From assembly GCA_020205615.1 (NCBI GenBank), contig CM035165.1, positions 27,253,544 to 27,317,543 of the forward strand: a DNA stretch of 64,000 nt, given 5' to 3'. The position numbers and the translations under genes were made by a program. Below are positions 45,527-58,782 of this stretch, one piece after another. The first letter of the stretch is position 1; every line of letters begins with the position of its first letter. The stretch is from Panax quinquefolius. Its lineage: Eukaryota; Streptophyta; Magnoliopsida; Apiales; Araliaceae. The notes beneath the pieces are model-generated. The model saw only the letters and a list, made by a program, of their open reading frames with translations. It searched no databases and was not told where the DNA came from.

Positions 45527-46856
45527 CGGTATCTTGCAGAGACTAACCAGAAAAATCTTAGTGAAACTTCGGTTTATAGATACAGATTTGTTTATCATTG
45601 AAATAAATCTTTCTGTAAGTGAAGGTTCTACTTGGGTATTGGATACCTGTTATAGCTCTTACATATGAAATTCTTTGCAGGGTCTAAGCAGAAGTAGAAA
45701 GCTAAACAAATGGGAAGTAATCATGCGTGTGGGGAATGGAGCAATGATTGTTGCATTAGCCGTAGAAACTTATAGTTTAGTGTTGCATACGGGAAACTCT
45801 ATTTAAGTTAGTAAATAGTTACTGTGTTCCAACTCTTAGAAACATTATTTATGTACCGTTGTTAAACAAAGAAGGTTTTGATATTATAATAAAGAAAAAT
45901 GGTTGTTCTATTTATTATGATAATGTTTTGTATGGAACTGGAATATTAGTTGAAGAATCCTAATACTTAAATGAAAAATATTTTGCAAATTGAACAAACT
46001 AATAAAAGAAAAGGAGATGATTATTCAACAATTGAATATATGTATTTGATGAATTACAAGTTTGAATTATTTGAAAGGTTCAAAGAATTCAGAAATAAAA
46101 TAAAATGTTAAAGTATTTTGATTCTTCAATCGGATCGGAAGAAGAATACTTGAGCAATGAGTTTTTAGATCATCTCAAATGGTTTTTTTCTCACAATGGG
46201 TGCCTCCTAGTATGCCACAATTTAATGATGTATCTAAAAGGAGAATTCATACCTTGTTGGACATGGTATGGTCCATGATGAGTTTTACTATATTCCAGTA
46301 TCATTATGAGGTTATTCCCTAGAAATGGTTGCATATCTACTAAATAAGATACTCTCAAAATTCATCCCCAAGACTCCATATGAGTTATTGATAGGGACGA
46401 AAACTAGTCTTAAGCATATTAAGACAAGGATTTTTCCAGTTTATGTCAAAAGGTTTGAGAATGATACATTGGGACAAGATCTGACAAGTGCATATTTGTG
46501 GGATAACCTAAAGTAAGTTTAGGTTATTGTTTCTATAATTCTATTGAGTAAAAGGTGTTTGTTGGGAAATACGGTGCCTTCTTGGAAAATGAGTTTATCC
46601 TTGAAGGGGCTAGTAAGAGGATAATAGATCTTGAAAGAGTTCAAGAACCACAAAGAATTATAAGTCAAATAAAGGAACCAATAGATAAACCTATTGTACC
46701 ACAATTGAATCATAAATCTAGAAGAGTACCGAAGATACGTTAAAAGTATGGACTCATCAAAGATGATGATGATGAGGTATGCATCATAGAGGATATTGAT
46801 CTAGTTATGTATGATGAAGCTATGTGATGAGGACATGCCTAGCTGGAATTCAAATA
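45527..46856 (+). pseudogene. gag end, protease and integrase of copia E
   Basis: After B the frame gives YLAETNQKNLSE (end of gag) and VLDTG-like remains of protease near 45.63 kb. It continues through integrase: EMVAYLLNKILSKFIPKTPY, ELLIGTKTSLKHIK, PVYVKRFENDTLG and the tail VFVGKYGAFLENEFILEGAS, then the acidic connector DDDDEVCIIEDID. These are the last integrase and connector blocks of copia pol. Many stops separate them and the DDE core is very poor. The frame is lost near 46.85 kb where gypsy fragment F starts. Confidence 0.78.
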
Positions 46857-48035
46857 GAGGTCATGGATTGGATCCGGTACAAGTTCCAGTTGGACACGTA
46901 ATGAGAGGACGAGCTAAATATGTTAAGGAATGACTTATGGGTTTGGTGCAAACAATGTGGAATGAGAATGGTGTGCCAACTTGATCCAGGGAGGTTGAAA
47001 ATGTGCCCAAGTTCATAAACATGGTCCAAGGTTGCGTTTCAGATCAATCCAATACAAGCCAGGAAAGTAGAATTCAAAAATTGAAAAATAACGAATTCGC
47101 CCAGGCTGATTCCCATGTCTTAATGAATTTGCCCTGACGAATTCCTCTCTGTCCGACTGTGCCCCAGTGAGTTCTAAATCTGCCCCCGCCCCGACGAATT
47201 CCCACTGTACATTTTAATTCGCCCCGACGAATTAGTCGATTTCCAACTAAATCTTCTAGTGTTTTGACAGATTTTAAGCGTGGATTTGTTTCTAAAACTC
47301 AATATTTCAAATTTATTATTAGATTTCTATTATAACTAGGATATTGATTAGATTACATTTTGATTCCAAATTCAATTGTAATTCCTTATTGGGATTCTAT
47401 GGATTTAAAGTTACTATTATAAAAAGGTTTATTGATGTAATTAACTTCATCAATTCAATATTATTCAAATTATTAGATTATTTGAGATTACTTTTGATTC
47501 TTTAAAGAATTTCTAAGTTATTTTCTTAGTTTTTCTTTGAGATTCAATTTGACTTATCATACAACAATTCATAGTTGTGTGTGTGGCATCTCTTCTACCG
47601 CATCAATCGTCGATCGATTGTGCACAAGAGATTCTTTAACGCTTCATTATAAGTGAGGGGTCAAGAAAGCTTTCGTTGGTGTCCATTCAATACATATTTT
47701 GAACTCGAGAAATTGTACCAAGATTCTCGCTCACATATAGTTGAGGGTTAAGGTGTTACAAAGCAATTCACCCAATAACTTTCTTTGAAAATGGGTTCAT
47801 TAATGAAGTGAAGACCACCTCACACAAGTGTGCCGTGGAGTCCATCATTAGTATCAAAGCTAAGTCAAGATGTGGAGAAACGTCCAATTGAGACATGGAC
47901 GGAGATGAAAGAAGTAATGAAAAAGAGAAGTTATCTATCTTTTAATTCTTTTAAGTTGTTTGTAATTGTTGAGTAAAAAATTTTAGAAAAATTTTAGATT
48001 TTAGATTTTTATCGATTGCATACTCTTGTTGAGAA
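46857..48035 (+). mobile_element. Gypsy fragment F: pol/UTR end, LTR and gag start
   Basis: The first part reads VGHVMRGRAKYVKE..LMGLVQTMWNE, as in the C-terminal end of some plant gypsy polyproteins. GACGAATT recurs five times in a relatively GC-rich patch (47.09-47.24 kb). An LTR-like part with a TATA box (47418-47426) follows, then a primer-site-like TTAGTATCAAAGC near 47.85 kb and ETWTEMKEVMKKR of a gag. Ends and target duplication are not visible. Copia D starts directly at its right border. Confidence 0.6.
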
Positions 48036-49928
48036 TGAAAGTAGTATTACCAATACACATATAGGTGCACACAAGCCAATCATGTTTGATGATAAAGCAT
48101 ATACTTTGTAACAATCTTATTCATTTATTAATAAAAAGTATTAATTTATTAAAGGCTTTTAATTATCTACATGATGTTATTTTATAATATGTGATAAACC
48201 CATAGTTTTAAGCAATGCTTTTAGAATAATGATGATGATCATTCTAATGAGATCTAAATTCTTTGAAAGCTTAAAACTAAAATAGTTCCCAATCGTTGGA
48301 TTACTAAATTGGGGATTAGTGAATCCGGATAGATTGGTACATACGTTGCTTGCTCATTGGATGAGGATGATTGATCTCATGATCATTTGTGTGGAGACAC
48401 TAAAGCAAGTATGTAGGTGCTTATTAGAGAATAAGTTCATCGAGCATTGGCTCGCTAAGGAATACCTAATGGAGTTTTATTCACTGTCAATAGGAATTCT
48501 CTGTAGTGATAGTAAGTCAAGTAATCCTTGGACTTGAGATCATTATAGTATCTTGTGTATGATGAGTTATACTTTGACTTATTCCTTAAGACCCTTAGGG
48601 TATATCAAAGGGTATGCTTGGGTATAATAAGTTGTACATGGAGATAATATATGATCAATAAAGAATCTACCACTTCTAATAAAAGAAGAGAAATGTCTAT
48701 GTGATTCGATAAATGACAACCCAAAGTAGTCCTTGGCGGCGAGAATGAAATTAGAAAGGAGTTTCTAATTTGCATTATTTGGAGTTGTGCATTTAAGGAT
48801 CGAAATACATATAATTAAATAAAATAAGACTTGACAAATAATTCCATGTCTTATATTTAATTGGGACATTGTATGGTGGAAGGATTGAATTGTACGGTAA
48901 CTATTTACTCAAAGGTTCTTTTATGATTAATGTTGAAATCTATATTATCCGGAAAGTCGTTGATCATTAGGGAGGCTTATCCCTATTGTAGAATAAATAT
49001 TATTTATTTAAATAAATTAATTATTTAATTTATTTATTTAAATAAGATTAAATTATTCTAATTGATTTATTCACAATAGGTTTAATATGGAGAACCTAAA
49101 GGGTCACACCATAAAAGGAAGAATAATTATTTAAGAAGTTAATGGCATAATCGTAATAATATGTTATGTATATTTAATTTAATCTATGGTGATAGAATAA
49201 ATTAAATAGCTTAATATTTATTATTTAATATTTTAGAAATATTAAATATAAATTAATAAGAGGAGTCTTATTAATATTATTACAATTATTATTATTATTT
49301 TAATTTCTAAAGAGTTTAGGAATTAATTTAATATAAGTACTCTCATTTATTCCTAATTGGATTAGGAGGAAAAATTAATTAAAAGAGTTTAATTAATTAT
49401 CCCTAATAAGATTAGGAGCCCATTTAATTAAAAGAGTTTAATTAAATAATAAATTTATTTTTTAATTGTTAAGGTACTTGATATCTATAAATAAGAGAGT
49501 CTTATTATGGGTGGTATGGGTTGATACTTTTAAAAAATACGTAATAATTCCAATTTGTTGGAGAGTATGCCTCTTTTTTCTATAGAGATAGAAAAACTAG
49601 GGTTAGCCATAACACCCATCTTCTTGAATTTTATTCTTCCTTGGTGGATCACCTCTAGAGGCTAAACACATGGGTGGCTAGCGTTGATCAAAGGAAGGAA
49701 CCAAACGGTGAATTCAAGTTGAAGCGAAAGGATTTGGAGGTGAACTTGCACCGAGGAAGCTTCGATCTTGAGGGTATGATTTATTCTTTATCTTTTTCGT
49801 TTAATTAATAATTATGCATAAAGGGTGATCCGGGTATATGGTTTGTAAAATTTTTAAACTCGATTTTACACGCTTCCGCATTATTTTGCAAATTTGATTT
49901 GCGTTCTTGAATATTACAAACCCTAAAA
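48036..49928 (+). repeat. 5' LTR of copia D
   Basis: It opens TGAAAGTAGTAT, has a ~20-bp extra stretch after position 12 relative to the 3' LTR, and ends at TTACAAACCCTAAAA. Confidence 0.85.
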
Positions 49929-49929
49929 G

Positions 49930-49943
49930 TGGCATCGAGAGCC
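49930..49943 (+). other. Primer-binding site of copia D
   Basis: TGGCATCGAGAGCC differs from the plant initiator-Met site TGGTATCAGAGCC by small changes and lies right behind the 5' LTR. Confidence 0.78.
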
Positions 49944-50387
49944 AAACCTTTATGCAAATTATTAATTATTTTAATTTAATATGTATATTGATATGTGTTT
50001 AGAACAATTTAATTGGGCATAATTTTATTGTATAAAATTTATTAAAAAAAAAAAAATTTGATTTGATTAAATCGATTTCGATTTTTCGAACCGAATCATT
50101 TTTGCGTGATTTATCGCGGCTTTTTTAATTAATTGAATTAAGTGATGTTACTAATTCACGTGATCACCATTCATGTTTTCAAGGGTGCATCATTCAAGTG
50201 ATATTTGTTATAAAGGTTTAGTGATTCTTTTAAAAGGCTACCACATATTTTTGAACGCTATATTGGAACAATATTACCGTTAATATATATGTAATATATA
50301 TTGCAATATTCTTGAGAGCTTAAATTGTTACACTGAAAACATGATACATGCATGAATTAAAGGAATAAGATATATATATTATATACA

Positions 50388-50394
<7 letters not shown>

Positions 50395-50457
<63 letters not shown>
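50395..50457. repeat. (AT)n microsatellite in the D leader
   Basis: TA repeats with one ACAT interruption lie just before the palindromic array. Confidence 0.92.
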
Positions 50458-50458
<1 letters not shown>

Positions 50459-50469
50459 AATAATTTTAT

Positions 50470-51150
50470 TATTAAAATAAAAGTTTATTTTAATTTTAAA
50501 ATAAAAGGTTTATTTTAATATTAAAATATAAAAGTTTATTTTAATTTTAAAATTAGAATTTCATGCTAACTAATTAGAGTTGGAATTGGATTCCATGATA
50601 ACTAATTGGAGTTGAAATTGATCTTTCCTTAAATAAAGGAGTTTATTTAGATATGAAATAGATTTCATATTATTCAAAATAAAGGAGTTTATTTGTGAAT
50701 AGAAAGAGAATCCTAGTTTCCTTAAATAAAGGAGTTTATTTAGATATGGAATAAGATTTCATATTATTCAAAATAAAAGAGTTTATTTGTGAATAGGAAA
50801 GAAGAATCTAATTTCCTTAAATAAAGGAGTTTATTTAAATATGAAATAAGATTTCATATTATTCAAAATAAAGGAGTTTATTTGTGAATAGGAAAGATAA
50901 TCCGTGTTTCCTTTTAATATATATATATATTTTTTTATGGTTTCCATAATTAATTAATAAAAGAGTTTATTTTTTTACATTTTTTTTTTTTAATTGGATT
51001 CCATAATTAATTAAAATAAAGGAGTTTATTTTGATTAAAGATTTTGATTAAAATAAAATAGTTTATTTTATTCAAAATTAGATAAATTAAAATAAAATAG
51101 TTTTATTTTGATTTAAATTTGGATTAAAATAAAGGAGTTTATTTTGATTC
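50470..51150 (+). repeat. About fourteen-copy palindromic array in the D leader
   Basis: AAATAAAGGAGTTTATTT and variants (AAAAG, AAATAG centres) alternate with TTTCATATTATTC or GTGAATAGGAAAG spacers in ~46-bp steps. The motif is the one seen in E, but spacers and copy number differ. Confidence 0.85.
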
Positions 51151-52443
51151 AAAATTAGATTTTATACTAACTAAATTTGCCCATTAAATGATATCATATA
51201 TATATATTAAATGTTTATTATTCATAAGATGAATGTTATTTATTGATGCGTATGATGATGTGTATGATAATAAATGGGATTGATTATGGACTATTGACCG
51301 ATATGATTGGATTTTATTTTAGTTGGATGCATGAATGTATGGGTTTTATTAAATGGGTCTGCGTACCTCGTCTTCTCTAATTTTTCTTAATGTAAATTCT
51401 ATCTCTCTCCTATGTACTTCCCTCGATTGGCCGATCGAGGTTTCTATTTATTTAAAAATAGTTTTGTAATAGGAATAGTTAGAATTAATTTTGAAGAATT
51501 AGAGATCAAGGAGCAAGGAGCGCTTGAAGACCCGTTTGTAATGGAGCCGGGTTTAAATGTAATAGTTATATTTAAATATTATTTCTTGCACCCCTAAGGT
51601 TTGACCTTTTGGTTCACTTGGTGGCTCTAGTGAACCAAACTAGAATAAAAGTCCATAATCAATTCGGAGTAGAATATAATATTCTATATGTGCATGCTTA
51701 TACTATATATATTATATATTATGCAAACATGTTTCGCATGTTCATTAATATGACGCGTATTTTATATATATATATAAATGCTGGCAGCTAAACAAGATGA
51801 GACAAATTAATAACAAACCCTCAATTTTTATATTAAGTCCTAAGCGTTCAAAGATATTTGGAATATCGAGCGTCGCCTTTCTAGCATGATAAAATTAATA
51901 GAGTATTAAATATTTAATATGAGTTTGTTGTGTCACCACAAGGCAAGTATTAAGTATTTAAGATGTTAATTTATCACATTTGATGCTTATAAAGAAAATT
52001 GAACAATATTGTTTTTTGTTGTGTCACCACAAGGATGATATTTTCTTTTTGAATATATGGAGTGCTAGGTCGGACTTAACTTGGATAATTTTGATTCGGA
52101 TGTGCCACCACTTGATCAAAATAATCTAAGAGGCAAAAGAAAAGGAGTTGCATAGTTGATGTAATTGACAAAAGTTGTCTACCTATTTATTTATATATAG
52201 TTTGTTTGTGTCACCACAAGGCTATATACATTTGAAATGGGATCCTTATTCTCACTAGCAAATCTTTAATTAGATTTTGCCGAACTATATAAGTGAGGGT
52301 AATATAGTTTGAAGAAAATAGTGAGAGATACCAATTTAAAACAAGACCTAATTTATTTTGGTAATTAATAAAAGAATGTATGTTAAAATGTTGTTAATTA
52401 TAAATTCATTTCTGTAGAATTTTACAATGTTTAAATTACTATC

Positions 52444-53235
52444 ATGCGAAACATATTAGATGCTAAATTAATCGAAAAGAATTACTCGGATTGGTTAAGG
52501 AATTTGAGAATAGTTCTCATGGTGAAAAGCTATCTTATGTCCTTAATACACCTATCCTCGCAATGGTTGCGCATAATGCCTCCGAGGAAGAGATTGCTAC
52601 TTTTAGAAAGTGGTAAGATGATGCGCATTGGCTCGATGCATCATGCTCACATCCATGAGTAACAAGCTTCAGCGTCACAAATGAAACTATGGATACTCTA
52701 CTATATTCCCGCACATCAAGTAGTTGATGGTGAGGAAAGTAGGGTGATAGATATCGAGATATCTAAGGAGCTCTTCCGATCTAGAATGGCCAATGGCACT
52801 ATAGTAGCATGATAAAAAGTTCTTAACATAATCAATTTGATTGATCAATTAGGATATTTGGGTTTTGTCATGGATGGAGAGTTGAGCCAAGATTTGATCT
52901 TGCACTCACTCCGGACTCCTTTCACAATTGTTGTGAATTTTTCATATGAACAAGCTAGATATCACCTCATTTGATTTGCTTAACATATTGAAAATGTTGA
53001 GAGTCATTTTCAACCAAGAAAAGATCAAGTCTTCTTGGTAGGGGCCAAAGGATCTTACGAAAAAGAAGAACGATCAAAGAAGGTAAATGAAAAGGCGTAA
53101 ACAAAGGATAATAAGAACAAAAGCGATATGGATAGAAAAGGAGTTTGCTTCCCTGCTATAAGCTTACGACACCTTTGGAAAGAAAGCGCAAGAAGCATCT
53201 TGCAGAGGCTAACCAAAGAAGCTTAGTGAAGTTTC
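52444..53235 (+). pseudogene. gag of copia D
   Basis: It opens MRNILDAKLIEKNYSDWLRNLRIVL, then shifts frame; later blocks appear piecemeal: GFVMDGELSQDLILHSL, a Lys-rich tract and a very poor zinc knuckle near 53.14 kb. It corresponds block by block to gag of E but has extra indels. Capsid function is impossible. The decay contrasts with the near-identical LTRs of the same element. Confidence 0.72.
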
Positions 53236-54472
53236 GATTACAATACAGTTTTTGTTCATGATTGAAATAAATTTTTCTTTAAGTCAAGGTTCTACTTGGG
53301 TATTGGATACCGACTTTGGTTATCATAAATATAGATTTATGAAGGGACCAAGCAGTAGAAAGCTAAACAAATATAAGTAATCCTATGTGTGGAAAATATA
53401 GCAAAGGTTGCCATATTAGCCATAGAAACTTATAGTTTAGCAATGCCTACGGGCAAATCTATTAAGTCAATAAGTTGTTATTGTATTCCAGTTCTTGTTA
53501 AAAATATTATTTCCATTTTATTGTTGGACAATGAAATCTTTGGTATTATAATTAAGAACAATTGTTGTTCTATTTATAATAATAATGTTTTGTATAGAAC
53601 TGAAATATTACTTAATAAATTTTGTATACTTGACTTACATGAAAATTATTTTATAAATTGAACAAACTAGTATAAGAAAAGGAGATGATCATTCAAAGAG
53701 TTGAATGTGTGTATTTGCTGAAATACAAGTGTGAATTATTTGAAAGGTTCAAAGAATTCAGAAGTGAAACAAATTGGCAAAGTATTAAGATTCTTTGATT
53801 AGATCAAGGAATAAATACTTGTGCAATAAGTTTCTAGATCATCTCAAATGGTTTTCTCATAATGGACACATCGACACGTAATAATTGATTGATGTATCTC
53901 GAATGAAAAATCATACCTTGTTGGACATGGTGCGATCCATAATAATTTTACCGACATTCCAGTATCCTTCTAGGATAATGTCCTAGAAATGGCTGCATAT
54001 CTACGAAAATGGTAACCTCAAAATCCAGCCCCAAGACTCCATAAAAGTTATGGACAGGGAGGATTCCTAATCTTAAGTATGTTAAGATAAGGGGTTGTCC
54101 AACTTATGTGAAAAGATTTCAAAGGATAAGCTTGGGACAAGATTTGACAAGTGTCGATTTGTGGGACATCCTAAAGTAAGTTTAGGGTATATGTTCTATA
54201 ATCCTGCTTAGCAAAAGGTGTTTATTGCGAAACACACTGCCTTATAAGATAAATGTGTTTATCATTGAAGGGGCTAGTGGGAGGATAATAGATCTTGAAG
54301 AGTTCAAGAACCACAAAACACTATAAGTCAAATAAGAGGAACTCAGTAGATAGACCTATTATACCACAAAGAATCATAAACGGAATAGTACCAAAGATAC
54401 CTAGGAGGTATGGATTCATCATGGATGATGATGATGAGGTACACATCATAGAAGATGATGATCCGAGTTACA
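53236..54472 (+). pseudogene. protease and integrase of copia D
   Basis: Fragments correspond to those of E: WVLDTDFG-like protease start near 53.30 kb, an integrase stretch with KLGQDLTSVDLWDILK, and a connector VHIIEDDDPSYIDEV at 54.44-54.48 kb. Frames change often. At about 54.48 kb the sequence jumps from the connector straight to the palm of RT, so roughly the first two thirds of RT are deleted. Confidence 0.7.
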
Positions 54473-55400
54473 TCGATGAGGTAAGAGTTTTAGTGTGTAC
54501 AAAAGGTCGGTGGGGCGTCGTGAAATTTCTAGTATTATATGTTGATATACTACGGATATGGAATGACATACTAATGCTACAATCAATAAAGATAAAGTTG
54601 TCTAAACATTCCTCCATGAATGATTTGGGAAGAGTATCTTAATTGGGGATAAAATCTATATAGATAGATTCAAGAGGATGCTCGACTTAACCCGAGGAAT
54701 GTATATTCATTTGATGCTAAAGTCGTTTAGCATGGCAAGCTCAAGAGATGTTTCATGTTGATGAGCTATGGAGTGTATCTCTTAATAGTCCCCTGTAGAC
54801 TCCAAAAAGAGAGGTCGCATGAGTGACAATCATGTATGCAATGAAATGTACGAGACCGATGTTGATCGGTCGTATTATGGAGAAGTTCACTATGTAAGTC
54901 GGTGAAAAACATCTTAAAGTGCTTAAGGCACTAAGGATGTGATCATATTCATGGTGGGTCTAAATTAAAACTAGAGGGCTTAATGAGACTCAAGTTTTTT
55001 CAGAATGAGACCAAGACGACAGAAAAATCCACTTTAAGGTAAAGGGTTACCTTGAACAAATTGGTGCGATGAATTGGAAAGGTTCCAAAAAATGAAAAGA
55101 GTTCTTTGGTTTAGTGTGAAAAAGACAAAGTATATAGCTATAAATGAAGCGCAAGTTGATTGTTTGGATTAAAAGTTCATTACAGAACTAGGAATAGTTC
55201 CTAAGTCTCATCTTGGATCTAAACATGTGTTGTGGCACTTTCATTTGATTATTAGAATCATTGAAAGATGGGAAATCACTATAGAGATAGTGGACTCTCA
55301 TGAACAACATTACATATCCATTAACTAAAGCTTATCCAACAGCGGGATAATCGTCACTTAGAGAAGAAGAGTATGAGATACCATGACGATTGGCTTTAGT
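54473..55400 (+). pseudogene. RT (3' part) and RNase H of copia D
   Basis: The frame resumes with VVKFLVLYVDILRIWNDI. The catalytic YVDD block reads YVDI: one Asp codon is missing. HSSMNDLGRVS follows, then RNase H remains in broken frames, such as a VTIMYAMKCTRPMLI-like and an HLKVLKALRM-like stretch. The same single-codon loss occurs in E, so it predates their separation. Confidence 0.72.
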
Positions 55401-55401
55401 G

Positions 55402-55413
55402 CAAGTGGGAGAT
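55402..55413 (+). other. Polypurine tract of copia D
   Basis: CAAGTGGGAGAT precedes the 3' LTR. The counterpart in E, at 60125-60137, reads CAAGTGAGAGAT. Confidence 0.75.
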
Positions 55414-57267
55414 TGAAAGTAGTATGCACACAAGCCAATCATGTTTGATGATAAAGCATATACTTTGTAACAATCTTATTCATTTATTAATAAAAAGTAT
55501 TAATTTATTAAAGGCTTTTAATTATCTACATGATGCTGTTTTATAATATGTGATAAACCCATAGTTTTAAGCAATGCTTTTAGAATAATGATGATGATCA
55601 TTCTAATGAGATCTAAATTTTTGAAAGCTTAAAACTAAAATAGTTCCCAATCGTTGGATTACTAAATTGGGGATTAGTGAATCCGGATAGATTGGTACAT
55701 ACGTTGCTTGCTCATTGGATGAGGATGATTGATCTCATGATCATTTTTGTGTGAACACTAAAAGCAAGTATGTAGGTGCTTATTAGAGAATAAGTTCTTT
55801 GAGCGTGGCTCGCTAAGGAATACCTAATGGAGTTTTATTTGCTGTCGATAGGAATTCTGTAGTGATAGTAGTATAAGTAATCCTTGGACTTGAGATCATT
55901 ATAGTATCTTGTGTATGATGAGTTATACTTTGACTTATTCCTTAAAACCCTTAGGGTATATCAAAAGGTATGCTTGGGTATAATAAGTTATACATGGAGA
56001 TAATATATGATCGATAAAGAATCTACCACTTCTAATAAAGAAGAAATGTCTATGTGATTCGATAAATGACAACCCAGTAGTCCTTTGGCGGAGAATGAAA
56101 TTAGAAAGGAGTTTCTAATTTGCATTATTTGAGTTGTGCATTTAAGGATCGAAATACATATAATTAAATAAAATAAGACTTGACGGTAATTCCATGTCTT
56201 ATATTTAATTGGGACATTGTATGGTGGAAGGATTGAATTATGCAGTAACTATTTACTCAAAGGTTCTTTTATGATTAATGTTGAAATCTATATTATCCGG
56301 AAAGTCGTTGATCGTTGGGGGGAGGCTTATCCCTATTGTAGAATAAATATTATTTATTTAAATAAATTAATTGTTTAATTTATTTATTTAAATAAGATTA
56401 GAATTGTTCTAATTGATTTATTCTATAAGGTTTAATATGGAGAACCTAAAGGGTCACACCATAAAAGGAAGAATAATTATTTAAGAAGTTAATGGCATAA
56501 TCGTAATAATATGTTATGTATATTTAATTTAATCTATGGTGATAGAATAAATTAAATAGCTTAATATTTATTATTTAATATTTTAGAAATATTAAATATA
56601 AATTAATAAGAGAGTCCTATTAATATTATTACAATTATTATTATTATTTTAATTTCTAAAAGAGTTTAGAAATTAATTTAATATAAGTACTCTCATTAAT
56701 TCCTAATAGGATTTGGAGAGGAAAATTAGTTAAAAGAGTTTAATTAATTATCTCTAATAAGATTAGGAGCCCATTTAATTAAAAAGAGTTTAATTAAATA
56801 ATACAATTTTATTTTTAATAGGGTTACTTGATATCTTTATAAGAGGAGTCTTATATGGGTGGATATTAAAAAATAAGACATAATTCCAATTTGTTGGGAG
56901 TATGCCCTTTTCTATAGAGATAGAAAAACTAGGGTTTGAGCCAAATACCCATCTTCTTGAATTCCTTTTCTTCCTTGGTGGATCACCTCTAGAGGCCAAA
57001 CACTTGGGTGGCTGACGTTGATCAAAGGAAGGAACCAAACCCGGTGAATTCAAGTTGAACGCGAAAGGATTTGGAGGTGAACTTGTACCTGAGGAAGCTC
57101 GATCTTCAAGGGTATGATTTTATTCTTTATCTTTTCGTTTAATTAATAATTGTGCATAAAGGGTGATCCGGGTATATGGTTTGTAAAATTTTTAAAACTC
57201 TGATTTTTACACGTTTCCGCTAATTTATGCAAATTTGATTGCGTTTTTGAATATTACAAACCTAACA
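55414..57267 (+). repeat. 3' LTR of copia D
   Basis: It runs from TGAAAGTAGTATGC to TTACAAACCTAACA. Long blocks are the same as in the 5' LTR, e.g. CACACAAGCCAATCATGTTT and ATCCGGATAGATTGGTACAT. Differences are mostly 1-3-bp indels. Confidence 0.85.
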
Positions 57268-57284
57268 TTTGTTTCAATGGGTCT

Positions 57285-58777
57285 TGTGACAACTCGGATT
57301 TTCATAAGTTATTAAAATAAGAATTTAATAATTAAAATTCTTATTATGAGATGTGATTTGGTGTGAATGAATTAAATGTTTATATAAAGAGAAATATATA
57401 TTCATATATTGGAGAAAAGGAGGTTTAATGATTAATTAAACTATTAAATAAGTAAACAAAATAATTACGTAAGGGAATATGGTGGCAAAAGAAATTAAGC
57501 TGAATAATATTAGTTAATTTAATTAAGTTAAAAATTATATTATGAGATAATATATTTTGATTATTATGCCTTGTTGGCAATGGAATTAAGAAAGTAATAT
57601 ATATTACATATAAATGTAATATGTTAATGTAATATGATTATGAATTTCATAAATAGTTAAAAAATTATTAAATAAAATAAATATTTTAGTTAGAATATTT
57701 ATGGAATAAAATAAATATTTGATGGAAAGTATTATGGGATAATTTATTCGAGCGTGGTAATATTGATTAAATGATTTTATAACCCAGACGCAGATATTTT
57801 ATTACACTTAATGGAAATGGAAATATTCTAATTTAATTAAATAATTAAATTAGAGGATTAATGGTTTATTAAATAAAAATATAATTATATTGGTTAAGTA
57901 AATATTGTGTATGACTGATGGGTATGTATTCATGATTATATAATTTTGTAGGATTACGCGAAGTGCAGATAACTATAAGATGTTAATCTGTTGTTGATGA
58001 TCAACAAATCAGACAAGTCTTTCAGTTCCTATTTGCTATGTTAACTTGATATTTGATTGATTTAAAATTGTATTGCAAAGAGCATGATGTATTACATATG
58101 TTGTAAATATGAATGTTAAAGTCAATCTATGACTATGATGATTGAGTAAAGGATGTTGATTGAGTAATTAAGGAACTCCGTCTTTATACTTATTATGTGA
58201 GATACAACATGTATGATTTGTTTAATCAAATGATTATAATGTATAATCTGAGCATGATATTATGTGCTACGTGATGCATGAAAGTTGTTTGATTTGTTGA
58301 CCTGTCGAGCTCAATCTTGCAAAATAACCATTTTTGCAGGTTGAGAATTAAAGGTAATGTTACGTGTTATTTGAATGATAAGGATTAAAAGTAATGCAAG
58401 GAGATCAATTACTTTGGTTGAAAGTTTTATTTTGAACCATGTTTAAGGTTCTAAAAAATGTATTTGATAGTAGTTTATGATGTTTAATTCACGTGAGTTA
58501 TAAAGTAGTATTATCCAATGTATAAAGGATATTGAATTAAGATGTAAAGTTTTATTTATTAACTCTGATGAAGCGAATCATAAAATAAATTTGATTCAAA
58601 GATATGTAAAAAATAAAGGTTGCGATTCAGGGAATACAAAGAAAGAAGACATAAAAGTTCAAAATATTCCGCATTTTATTAACTATAACATCGAATAATG
58701 ATGTAAAATTAGAAGTTAGCTGTATTGTTAACGACTGAAGTTAAGAGTTGAATTATTGAAATTTTGGGGTCGTTATA
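57285..58777 (+). mobile_element. Solo LTR C (about 1.5 kb) in RT of copia E
   Basis: It begins TGTGACAACTCGG and ends GGGGTCGTTATA, with a perfect GGTCT duplication at 57280-57284 and 58778-58782. Both ends belong to the TGTGACAAC..GTTGTCACA type of K and B1. The interior has no coding sequence. Taking it out rejoins the RT motif WVFKRKT of E. Confidence 0.88.
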
Positions 58778-58782
58778 GGTCT

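Larger units (their letters stand above)
48036..57267 (+). mobile_element. Element D: Ty1/copia with near-identical LTRs and a defective body
   Basis: LTRs lie at 48036-49928 and 55414-57267, with a primer-binding site, leader array, gag, integrase and RT remains, RNase H remains and a polypurine tract between. LTR-LTR similarity is very high by eye over long stretches, with mostly small indels. It is a sister of E with the same leader and LTR plan. RT sequence of E resumes 1 bp after its right end. The 5-bp flanks (GAGAA, TTTGT) differ, so the left junction with F is rearranged. Confidence 0.82.
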
